From Membranipora membranacea (lineage: Eukaryota > Bryozoa > Gymnolaemata > Cheilostomatida > Membraniporidae), in NCBI GenBank assembly GCA_914767715.1, contig OU612074.1, positions 13,316,062 to 13,380,061 of the forward strand: a stretch of DNA of 64,000 bases, in the 5' to 3' direction. Each line of letters starts with the position of its first letter. Position 1 is the stretch's first letter. Positions 10,829 through 22,100 of this stretch are shown here, piece by piece. The notes below the pieces were generated by a model that was not told the DNA's origin, ran no database searches, and was given only the letters and a program-made list of their open reading frames with translations. The position numbers and the translations under genes are program-made.

Positions 10829-12889
10829 TTTACATATACAGCTTACATGGAGATATTTCTATGATTACTAAAGATACAAGTCTAGTGGTAAAATCAGCCT
10901 CACCACCATAACTCAGTGCAGCTGTCCCCAGAATTTTCAGTGGAAAGGTGGGAATGGACAAAAGCACCAACAAACAATTTGATGGTTGGGCTATCTGTGT
11001 ACAAGTAACACCCAGAAGATGTAACAAATTGGGCAAGATAGCACCAAATCTCCCCTGTATAAGAAAAGTGAATTTTTATCATGTTATTCACAGCGGCATG
11101 CAATACAAAATCAGCTCAGGATCTTTCTTGCTCAAGATCCAGATTAAACTCAATCTGATTCATTGAGGATGACAGGAAATACCCCTTAAAGCATCTAAGA
11201 TCAAAAGCTTGAGTTTCTTGTTCTTTGGGTGAGGCGCAGTTTAAGCGCTCAAACGGTGGCGAAATGCTGGTAGAGCATTATCAAAGTGGTTGATAATCAT
11301 AAATCTAGTGTGATCGCCTCTTGCTGGATTTGGTATTGAATAATCTCTTTCTTACACTGACAGTTACCATTTACATACTTGAGTTGCCAAACTCTGATTT
11401 ATACATATAAGTATCAATGATTATGATATATGGTAGAAATTACCTACACAGACAGCTCTATACAGTAATGGGAAGGAGGCGTGGTCTAATAATGACAGTT
11501 ATAAGCTATGCATCTATTCTGCATGTGTGGTCTATAAGTAGTTGACCATCCTCCTAATATTGACAGCTGTGTTGTTTTTTGTTAAGTCTGCATGTGTGGC
11601 CCAACATTGGCGGTCATAATGTATGCAGCTATTCTGCATGGGTGTCAGTTTATCCACTCTGTCATGAACGCCAGATATGATTATAATAATCACACTACAC
11701 TTTGGAGTTGGCTGCTCCTTTCTGTACTCCCTGTGTAGTTTTATTGATGACTCCTAGATAATATGAACCCATATCCATCAGTCTCTGGTTTTATTGTGTG
11801 AGTGACAAGTAACCCGTAATCCACTTAGATCGTACTGACAAGATAAACTTGATCCAGGCATTGTATTACAGTTTGGTTTATTGTACAAAGTATAATTGTA
11901 TCATGATTGAGCAAAGAGGTTGGCACGCATGGAGGAAGTAAGAATGATACAGAACTGAATTAAAAATATAATATGAAGGTAAATCACTCAATGATGCCTA
12001 AATGACTGCTAAAATCGCTGAAGACCTTTCTTATTGAGACAAAACAATAAATGATATGGGTATTCATACATATTCATATGCCCATTGACTTACCATGAAA
12101 AACACCTTTGCCAGAAATTGAATTGTAATAGTTTGGGCACAGAGGCTTGGGAACGTATGATGCTTGGACTGGGACTGGGAGCAAGCTTACATATTCTTGA
12201 AGACAGGCAATGGCGTTCTTCCTGCCTCCTCTTGGTGCTTGCACAAATAAGGGTTTTGTATTCTGTGTTTCTTGTTGATTTGTTCAGGATAAGTTTACAA
12301 GAGCCATTCTCCTTTTCAGCACATTTAATCTTGTCTGCGGTGTGTTCAGCACACTCTGTCTACCTGTAAATCAGATATTACAGTACATCATTTTCTTATT
12401 CGATCTTGATTTTACATGTTAAAAACATGAGGGTGTCAATAGAACAGGAGAGAGAGACTAAATATTACTATTATTGATCTGCTGATAAATTTTAATATCG
12501 TTACTCATACAAAACGAGTTTCGAGAGATTGTCACCGGACCGGGTTTTTAATATAATTCTATCCACAGCTAAATTCAATGGTTATGAGTTTTGTAACTAT
12601 GGGGTAGGATATATAAAAATCTCACCAGGTAGAACGGCAATCTTAGCTGGGACGACATATGTCTTATACCAGCCTTTAGGCGCGGTGTTATCAGCAGGTC
12701 CCCATGATCTCGAATGAGCTGGTCTTGGTGGTCTGACAAGCACTCTTTTTTCCTGGTGATTTTGTTGAGTGTTTTACATCTAAATAACATAAAAGGGTGA
12801 GTGTAACATTATCCCATGATAAAGATGACACACTTAGCCAAGAATTGTGGAGTTGTATTCCAGTTGTATTGAGAGGGGTGGATCCGACT

Positions 12890-12890
<1 letters not shown>

Positions 12891-12921
<31 letters not shown>

Positions 12922-13018
12922 AGGGAGGGAGGGAGGGAGGGAGGGAGGGAGGGAGGGAGGGAGGGAGGGAGGGAGGGAGGGAGGGAGGGAGGGAGGGAGG
13001 GAGGGAGGGAGGGAGAGA
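12891..13018. repeat. (GA)n followed by (GGGA)n microsatellite
   Basis: About 26 bases of GAGA are followed by roughly 100 bases of perfect GGGA. It sits exactly where an exon should continue in copy A. Open frames across it (Pro-Ser or Arg-Glu-Gly repeats) are products of the simple repeat. Confidence 0.95.
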
Positions 13019-13490
13019 GTACTTAGTACCTGGAAGGAACTGTCATCTACAAAATGTATATAAATTAAATATCGCACACATGTGAGGGTCGATCAAAAGA
13101 CTTTATCAAAGAACAAAACAGTACCATACAGATTTGCAAATTATTCTCTAACCATAGAGTTATCCTATCTTGTGCACATGATAGAAAGTAGGCTTACTTA
13201 GTTGGAATGACTGACATTGTTCCATCTCCAGGTCTCCTCCATGGTCCATATATACTAGTCTAAGTCATGTTAATACCTCTTATCTGTGGCTTAAACTCAT
13301 CCAGAGTCACACAGTAGTCTCTTTCATATACTTTCAAGCCAACCTCTATAAATAAGTAAATAAATATATTGTGTTTGCTGCCCGCGGCCTGAAACCATTA
13401 TAATATCGAAAGAGTAGTACAAGACACAAATCGAGCATACCGCATCTCATTTCATCATCTACAGACAAAAAAAACTATTTGTTCCGTATT

Positions 13491-13745
13491 AAAAGGTTGA
13501 TAAAAAAGGTTGATTAAAATCAGATGTCATATCACACGCCACATCCCGAAGCATGGGCGAAATACCAGTTGCCTTAGGGGCTAGGCTGCAATTTCTGCGC
13601 CTATTTGCTCTCAGTTTGTAGGCAGGTTGGAGCACACCTGGGGGCCCACCAAACCCCAGTAGTCGATAGACAGCAGTGGGATTCGAACCCACAACCTTCA
13701 ACATTTGCATGTCGTAGGGATGGCGCTCTAACCAACTGAGCTACC
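13491..13745 (-). mobile_element. tRNA-derived SINE
   Basis: Read on the minus strand from 13,745, the head is GGTAGCTCAGTTGGTTAGAG (pol III A box), then GGTTCGAATCC (B box, about 13,682-13,692), matching a tRNA layout. A conserved body follows and ends in a tail of AAGGTTGAT-like repeats at 13,491. A related, more diverged copy is at 42,015-42,240, which shares the CACATCCC-AAGCATGGGCG body. The tRNA head abuts the 3' end of an RTE LINE with no gap. Confidence 0.85.
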
Positions 13746-15196
13746 TTGTACTCCTTTTCTCACCTTTCTCACCTTTCACCGCCTTTGTCCTGTACGGGCG
13801 GCGGGTTTTGCTTGATATCAAGCTCAACCAGACTTCTCCATCTGCTCCGGTCTTCCACATCGCTGCTATCAAGATCCAGCCAACTGAGGTCCGCATTTAT
13901 TGTATCACTCCATCTCTGCTTAGGGCGGCCTCTAGGTCTATTGCCACCTATCTCCATCTCACATACTTTTCTGATGTCTGCCTGACTATCTCGTCTTTGA
14001 ACATGTCCAAACCACTGCATTCTCTTTCTTCTCATCAGGTCTTTAATTGGTACCACTTTTGCTTCTTGTAAAATATCTTTGTTCCTCTTATGTTCCTCCA
14101 GCCTGATCCCAAGGCAGTACCGGACCATGCGCATTTCGCATGAGGCCATCTTATCTGACAGATGTTCGGTTATTGGCCATGTTTCGTTGCCATAGAGAAG
14201 GGTTGGTTGTATTGATGTTTTGTAGATTAGAACTTTCAGTTTGCATGGCATCTTTTTGTCACATAATACCCCTGTGAGCTCTCTCCATTTGTTCCATGCC
14301 TTCGATATCCTCATCTCCACTTCCTTGCGGCATCCTCCCTCTTGATGAATAGTGGTCCCCAAGTATTTAAATTGAGAACACTTTGGCAATGGAACCCTCT
14401 CCTCACTGTCATACTTCTTCAAATAGATGTCTCCTTGGTTTCCTTCAGGTTGTAGGTACTCTGTCTTCTTTCTGCTTAGCTTGAGTCCGACACTCTCCAT
14501 TTTCTCCCTCCAGATCTCTAACCTCCTCTCTAAGCTCCCTCTATCCTCATCGCATAGAACCAGATCGTCGGCAAATAGCATTGCCCACGGTGAGTCCTCG
14601 TCAATGTCCTCCGTTATCACGTCCATGATTATTATGAAGAGCAACGGGCTCAGCGCAGATCCTTGGTGTATGGTCGTGGATTCTTTCTGTATTGCCAGAG
14701 TTAGTTTTTACTTCAGTCGTACAGTTTTCATACATGTCCATTATGATTTTTATATAGAACTCTGGAACTTGTCGCTTTCTCAAGCAGAACCAAATCAGCT
14801 CCCTCGGGATAGTGTTGTATGCTTTTTCAAGATCTACGAACACCATGTGCAGGTCTCTGTTTCGTTCTCTGAATTTTTAATGGAGAATTCTGAGGCAGAA
14901 CATTGGCTCTGTTGTAGACTTGCCTTTCTGAAGACCATACTGATTTTCCTTGATTTTTACCAGTCCTCTTATTCTTTGCTCTATAGTCCTCTCAAGAAGC
15001 TTAAAACAGTGGCTCAGAAGCTTTATACCGCGATAGTTTGCGCATTCCAAGGGGTCTCCTTTTTCTTTATATATAGGTGTTATCACACTTTCTCTCCATT
15101 CTTGTGGTATCCTGTCTGAAATGATGTTATTCAAACATGCTGTCATTCATGATGTCCCTCTCTCTTTGAGCAGTTTCACGACCTACCTCCTACTCC
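13746..15196 (-). pseudogene. RTE-like LINE, 5'-truncated and frameshifted
   Basis: Minus-strand frames 15,146-14,877, 14,846-14,601 and 14,644-13,769 together give one reverse transcriptase. Motifs in order are VITPIYKEKGDPLECANYRGI, QYGLQKGKSTTEP, MVFVDLEKAYNTIPRELIW (first catalytic Asp), a frameshift near 14,640, then WAMLFADDLVLC (FADD catalytic pair). After that come the LSRKKTEYL thumb segment and a C-terminal MQWFGHVQRRD/RPRGRPKQRW block typical of RTE elements in marine animals. The endonuclease is missing. The 3' end has GGTGAGAAA repeats, as many RTE tails do. Confidence 0.88.
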
Positions 15197-16112
15197 TATT
15201 AACCCTAAATTGTTTTATAATAATTTACATAATAATTTCTTGTACTCATTTCCAAAGAAGATACTTCACTTCTGTGAGAAATTTGTAGCACACATGATGA
15301 TCTTAGTTCAAGACTTTTAATCTAAATGCTTCATCATTAACCTGGCGAGTATTATGAATTTGTTTATTACCTATCAAATCTATCTCAATAAAACTGTGAC
15401 GTAACATACAATACTATGTAGTCAGAATGTACACCGGATAGTCCCTACCCAACAGTTTGTTTTGCAGTCTTAGGCCTGTTGAGGAATGACTTAGCAGACA
15501 TCTCTGTGACTGTAACACTTCGAGGTCGAGGTGCGGCCTTCAAATCTCCACTCCCAATACAACGAAACCCCTCTTGTGTGCGGATGCCAGCAATATATCT
15601 TTGCATTCTAGGTATATGGAAATACAGCTAAAGCAACACAACAACTAAATGGAATTGATAGTAGATACTGAATAGCTTTCTATAGCGAGATTTTTGCCCT
15701 TTTGCCAAGATATATTTAACGGAAGCGGCAACCTGTTTGATAGCGATTAGTGACAAAAAGATGGAAACCAACATGACAAGGAAAAATTGTTTTTACGTGT
15801 TAGTAAGTTGAAAGGATATATCAATGCTCTCTGCACTGACTTCCGAGGACAGTGAAATGGCACAATCGAATAGCTTGTTATCCACTGCAGGATGCCTACA
15901 GGAGTCCCATTGACAGTTCCATCCGTAAGCACCCTCAGGCCTAGAGTGTATCTAATTTGGTAAATGATTCACAAGATCAACAAAAATAGAGATAGACTCC
16001 CTACTTTTTTATGTTACACGCTATAAATAGCAAATATTACTTCAAGAACAGATGTAATTTTCTATCTAGCCATAGGTTGTACTGTTTATCAATCGGCAAA
16101 GTGAGAAACACA

Positions 16113-19100
16113 AAATGAGACACATATTCAGACTCAACTTTGCGCTGCAAATCTTTTGGCGCTAATATCATATGATCGGACAAAAATTGGCGAAGTTATA
16201 GCGAAAAATGTTCTCAAAACGGACGAAAGTGTTTATCTCACTGAGTTGAGCATCTTGGTGAAAAAAATGCGGATTTTGAAAAAACTTTCAAATTGCAAAT
16301 TGAAACACTTATTCTTACTCAGTTTCTCGCTGCGAGTCTAATGGCGCAAATATCGGGACGATCGGACAAGAATTGGCGAAGTTATAGCGAAAAACGTCGC
16401 TAAAACGGACGAAAGTGTTTATCTCACTGAGTTGAGCATCTTGGTGAAAAAAATGCGCATTTTGAAAAAACTTTCAAATTTCAGATTGAAACACTTATTC
16501 TGACTCAGTTTCTCGCTGCGAGTCTAATGGCGCAAATATCGGGACGATCGGACAAGAATTGGCGAAGTTATAGCGAAAAACGTCGCTAAAACGAACGAAA
16601 GTGTATTTCTCACTGAGTTGAGCATCTTGGTGAAAAAAATGCGCAGTTTGAAAAAACTTTCAAATTTCAGATTGAAACACTTATTCTGACTCAGTTTCTC
16701 GCTGCGAGTCTAATGGCGCAAATATCGGGACGATCGGACAAGAATTGGCGAAGTTATAGCGAAAAACGTCGCTAAAACGGACGAAAGTGTTTATCTCACT
16801 GAGTTGAGCATCTTGGTGAAAAAAATGCGCATTTTGAAAAAACTTTCAAATTTCAGATTGAAACACTTATTCTGACTCAGTTTCTCGCTGCGAGTCTAAT
16901 GGCGCAAATATCGGGACGATCGGACAAGAATTGGCGAAGTTATAGCGAAAAACGTCGCTAAAACGAACGAAAGTGTATTTCTCACTGAGTTGAGCATCTT
17001 GGTGAAAAAAATGCGCAGTTTGAAAAAACTTTCAAATTTCAGATTGAAACACTTATTCTGACTCAGTTTCTCGCTGCGAGTCTAATGGCGCAAATATCGG
17101 GACGATCGGACAAGAATTGGCGAAGTTATAGCGAAAAACGTCGCTAAAACGGACGAAAGTGTTTATCTCACTGAGTTGAGCATCTTGGTGAAAAAAATGC
17201 GCATTTTGAAAAAACTTTCAAATTTCAGATTGAAACACTTATTCTGACTCAGTTTCTCGCTGCGAGTCTAATGGCGCAAATATCGGGACGATCGGACAAG
17301 AATTGGCGAAGTTATAGCGAAAAACGTCGCTAAAACGAACGAAAGTGTTTATCTCACTGAGTTGAGCATCTTGGTGAAAAAAATGCGCATTTTGAAAAAA
17401 CTTTCAAATTTCAGATTGAAACACTTATTCTGACTCAGTTTCTCGCTGCGAGTCTAATGGCGCAAATATCGGGACGATCGGACAAGAATTGGCGAAGTTA
17501 TAGCGAAAAACGTCGCTAAAACGGACGAAAGTGTTTATCTCACTGAGTTGAGCATCTTGGTGAAAAAAATGCGCATTTTGAAAAAACTTTCAAATTTCAG
17601 ATTGAAACACTTATTCTGACTCAGTTTCTCGCTGCGAGTCTAATGGCGCAAATATCGGGACGATCGGACAAGAATTGGCGAAGTTATAGCGAAAAACGTC
17701 GCTAAAACGAACGAAAGTGTTTATTTCACTGAGTTGAGCATCTTGGTGAAAAAAATGCGCATTTTGAAAAAACTTTCAAATTTCAGATTGAAACACTTAT
17801 TCTGACTCAGTTTCTCGCTGCGAGTCTAATGGCGCAAATATCGGGACGATCGGACAAGAATTGGCGAAGTTATAGCGAAAAACGTCGCTAAAACGAACGA
17901 AAGTGTTTATCTCACTGAGTTGAGCATCTTGGTGAAAAAAATGCGCATTTTGAAAAAACTTTCAAATTTCAGATTGAAACACTTATTCTGACTCAGTTTC
18001 TCGCTGCGAGTCTAATGGCGCAAATATCGGGACGATCGGACAAGAATTGGCGAAGTTATAGCGAAAAACGTCGCTAAAACGAACGAAAGTGTTTATCTCA
18101 CTGAGTTGAGTGAGCATCTTGGTGAAACAAATGCGCATTTTGAAAAAACTTTCAAATTTCAGATTGAAACACTTATTCTGACTCAGTTTCTCGCTGCGAG
18201 TCTAATGGCGCAAATATCGGGACGATCGGACAAGAATTGGCGAAGTTATAGCGAAAAACGTCGCTAAAACGGACGAAAGTGTTTATCTCACTGAGTTGAG
18301 CATCTTGGTGAAAAAAATGCGCATTTTGAAAAAACTTTCAAATTTCAGATTGAAACACTTATTCTGACTCAGTTTCTCGCTGCGAGTCTAATGGCCCAAA
18401 TATCGGGACGATCGGACAAGAATTGGCGAAGTTATAGCGAAAAACGTCGCTAAAACGAACGAAAGTGTTTATCTCACTGAGTTGAGCATCTTGGTGAAAA
18501 AAATGCGCATTTTGAAAAAACTTTCAAATTTCAGATTGAAACACTTATTCTGACTCAGTTTCTCGCTGCGAGTCTAATGGCGCAAATATCGGGACGATCG
18601 GACAAGAATTGGCGAAGTTATAGCGAAAAACGTCGCTAAAACGGACGAAAGTGTTTATCTCACTGAGTTGAGCATCTTGGTGAAAAAAATGCGCATTTTG
18701 AAAAAACTTTCAAATTTCAGATTGAAACACTTATTCTGACTCAGTTTCTCGCTGCGAGTCTAATGGCGCAAATATCGGGACGATCGGACAAGAATTGGCG
18801 AAGTTATAGCGAAAAACGTCGCTAAAACGGACGAAAGTGTTTATCTCACTGAGTTGAGCATCTTGGTGAAAAAAATGCGCATTTTGAAAAAACTTTCAAA
18901 TTTCAGATTGAAACACTTATTCTGACTCAGTTTCTCGCTGCGAGTCTAATGGCGCAAATATCGGGACGATCGGACAAGAATTGGCGAAGTTATAGCGAAA
19001 AACGTCGCTAAAACGAACGAAAGTGTTTATCTCACTGAGTTGAGCATCTTGGTGAAAAAAATGCGCATTTTGAAAAAACTTTCAAATTTCAGATTGAAAC

Positions 19101-22100
19101 ACTTATTCTGACTCAGTTTCTCGCTGCGAGTCTAATGGCGCAAATATCGGGACGATCGGACAAGAATTGGCGAAGTTATAGCGAAAAACGTCGCTAAAAC
19201 GAACGAAAGTGTTTATCTCACTGAGTTGAGTGAGCATCTTGGTGAAACAAATGCGCATTTTGAAAAAACTTTCAAATTTCAGATTGAAACACTTATTCTG
19301 ACTCAGTTTCTCGCTGCGAGTCTAATGGCGCAAATATCGGGACGATCGGACAAGAATTGGCGAAGTTATAGCGAAAAACGTCGCTAAAACGGACGAAAGT
19401 GTTTATCTCACTGAGTTGAGCATCTTGGTGAAAAAAATGCGCATTTTGAAAAAACTTTCAAATTTCAGATTGAAACACTTATTCTGACTCAGTTTCTCGC
19501 TGCGAGTCTAATGGCGCAAATATCGGGACGATCGGACAAGAATTGGCGAAGTTATAGCGAAAAACGTCGCTAAAACGAACGAAAGTGTATTTCTCACTGA
19601 GTTGAGCATCTTGGTGAAAAAAATGCGCAGTTTGAAAAAACTTTCAAATTTCAGATTGAAACACTTATTCTGACTCAGTTTCTCGCTGCGAGTCTAATGG
19701 CGCAAATATCGGGACGATCGGACAAGAATTGGCGAAGTTATAGCGAAAAACGTCGCTAAAACGAACGAAAGTGTATTTCTCACTGAGTTGAGCATCTTGG
19801 TGAAAAAAATGCGCAGTTTGAAAAAACTTTCAAATTTCAGATTGAAACACTTATTCTGACTCAGTTTCTCGCTGCGAGTCTAATGGCGCAAATATCGGGA
19901 CGATCGGACAAGAATTGGCGAAGTTATAGCGAAAAACGTCGCTGAAACGAACGAAAGTGTTTATCTCACTGAGTTGAGCATCTTGGTGAAAAAAATGCGC
20001 ATTTTGAAAAAACTTTCAAATTTCAGATTGAAACACTTATTCTGACTCAGTTTCTCGCTGCGAGTCTAATGGCGCAAATATCGGGACGATCGGACAAGAA
20101 TTGGCGAAGTTAGAGCGAAAAACGTCGCTAAAACGAACGAAAGTGTTTATCTCACTGAGTTGACCATCTTGGTGAAAAAAATGCGCATTTTGAAAAAACT
20201 TTCAAATTTCAGATTGAAACACTTATTCTGACTCAGTTTCTCGCTGCGAGTCTAATGGCGCAACTATCGGGACGATCGGACAAGAATTGGCGAAGTTATA
20301 GCGAAAAACGTCGCTAATACGGACGAAAGTGTTTATCTCACTGAGTTGAGCATCTTGGTGAAAAAAGATGCGCATTTTGAAAAAACTTTCAAATTTCAGA
20401 TTGAAACACTTATTCTGACTCAGTTTCTCGCTGCAAGTCTAATGGCGCAAATATCGGGACGATCGGACAAGAATTGGCGAAGTTATAGCGAAAAACGTCG
20501 CTAAAACGAACGAAAGTGTTTATCTCACTGAGTTGAGCATCTTGGTGAAAAAAATGCGCATTTTGAAAAAACTTTCAAATTTCAGATTGAAACACTTGTT
20601 CTGACTCAGTTTCTCGCTGCGAGTCTAATGGCGCAAATATCGGGACGATCGGACAAGAATTGGCGAAGTTATAGCGAAAAACGTCGCTAAAACGGACGAA
20701 AGTGTTTATCTCACTGAGTTGAGCATCCTGGTGAAAAAAATGCGCATTTTGAAAAAACTTTCAAATTTCAGATTGAAACACTTATTCTGACTCAGTTTCT
20801 CGCTGCGAGTCTAATGGCGCAAATATCGGGACGATCGGACAAGCATTGGCGAAGTTATAGCGAAAAACGTCGCTAAAACGGACGAAAGTGTTTATCTCAC
20901 TGAGTTGAGCATCTTGGTGAAAAAAATGCGCATTTTTAAAAAAACTTTCAAATTTCAGATTGAAACACTTATTCTGACTCAGTTTCTCGCTGCGAGTCTA
21001 ATGGCGCAAATATCGGGACGATCGGACAAGAATTGGCGAAGTTATAGCGAAAAACGTCGCTAAAACGAACGAAAGTGTTTATCTCACTGAGTTGAGCATC
21101 TTGGTGAAAAAAATGCGCATTTTGAAAAAACTTTCAAATTTCAGATTGAAACACTTATTCTGACTCAGTTTCTCGCTGCGAGTCTAATGGCGCAAATATC
21201 GGGATGATCGGACAAGAATTGGCGAAGTTATAGCGAAAAACGTCGCTAAAACGGACGAAAGTGTTTATCTCACTGAGTTGAGCATCTTGGTGAAAAAAAT
21301 GCGCATTTTGAAAAAACTTTCAAATTTCAGATTGAAACACTTATTCTGACTCAGTTTCTCGCTGCGAGTCTAATGGCGCAAATATCGGGACGATCGGACA
21401 AGAATTGGCGAAGTTATAGCGAAAAACGTCGCTAAAACGAACGAAAGTGTTTATCTCACTGAGTTGAGCATCTTGGTGAAAAAAATGCGCATTTTGAAAA
21501 AACTTTCAAATTTCAGATTGAAACACTTATTCTGACTCAGTTTCTCGCTGCGAGTCTAATGGCGCAAATATCGGGACGATCGGACAAGAATTGGCGAAGT
21601 TATAGCGAAAAACGTCGCTAAAACGAACGAAAGTGTTTATCTCACTGAGTTGAGCATCTTGGTGAAAAAAATGCGCATTTTGAAAAAACTTTCAAATTTC
21701 AGATTGAAACACTTATTCTGACTCAGTTTCTCGCTGCGAGTCTAATGGCGCAAATATCGGGACGATCGGACAAGAATTGGCGAAGTTATAGCGAAAAACG
21801 TCGCTAAAACGGACGAAAGTGTTTATCTCACTGAGTTGAGCATCTTGGTGAAAAAAATGCGCATTTTGAAAAAACTTTCAAATTTCAGATTGAAACACTT
21901 ATTCTGACTCAGTTTCTCGCTGCGAGTCTAATGGCCCAAATATCGGGACGATCGGACAAGAATTGGCGAAGTTATAGCGAAAAACGTCGCTAAAACGAAC
22001 GAAAGTGTTTATCTCACTGAGTTGAGCATCTTGGTGAAAAAAATGCGCATTTTGAAAAAACTTTCAAATTTCAGATTGAAACACTTATTCTGACTCAGTT

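Larger units (their letters stand above)
13047..16000 (-). pseudogene. Decayed copy of the copy-B minus-strand gene
   Basis: Exons equivalent to those in copy B are recognisable but broken. The exon near 13,200-13,346 (VGLKVYERDYCVTLDEFKP) has an in-frame TAG where copy B reads AAG (NMT-stop versus NMTK). The exon that in copy B begins WQFPPGTQKPEG is cut after a few codons and replaced by a GGGA microsatellite (12,895-13,018). The exon near 15,480-15,600 (MSAKSFLNRPKTAKQTVG) runs into TAG where copy B continues YGGLGVHPDY. The retrotransposon insertion lies between these exons. This copy therefore cannot make the copy-B protein. Confidence 0.7.
11292..16110. repeat. Segmental duplication copy A (interrupted)
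   Basis: From about 11,292 to 13,490, and again from 15,197 to about 16,110, the sequence closely matches 56,205-59,120 in the same orientation. Shared landmarks include CTAGTGTGA, the run ending ATGGGAAGGAGGCGTGGTCT and the stretch starting CCCGCGGCCTGAAACC. The break at 13,491-15,196 is a retrotransposon insertion absent from copy B. Homology ends within a few bases of where the 186-bp satellite begins. The left part (about 11,400-11,660) is itself a dispersed repeat: a third, diverged version lies at 50,128-50,420. Confidence 0.85.

Noticed and set aside
12085..12369. Plus-strand 94-codon frame, also partly conserved at 57,232-57,438
   Set aside because: Conservation is explained by the segmental duplication. 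The opposite strand also has an open frame and splice-like sites, and neither has family support.
12691..13077. Open frames rich in Pro-Ser or Arg-Glu-Gly
   Set aside because: Translation of the GA/GGGA microsatellite, not a gene.
13680..13745. A genuine tRNA gene on the minus strand
   Set aside because: A and B boxes are good, but the acceptor stem does not pair properly and the sequence continues into a repeated SINE body with a second copy at 42 kb.
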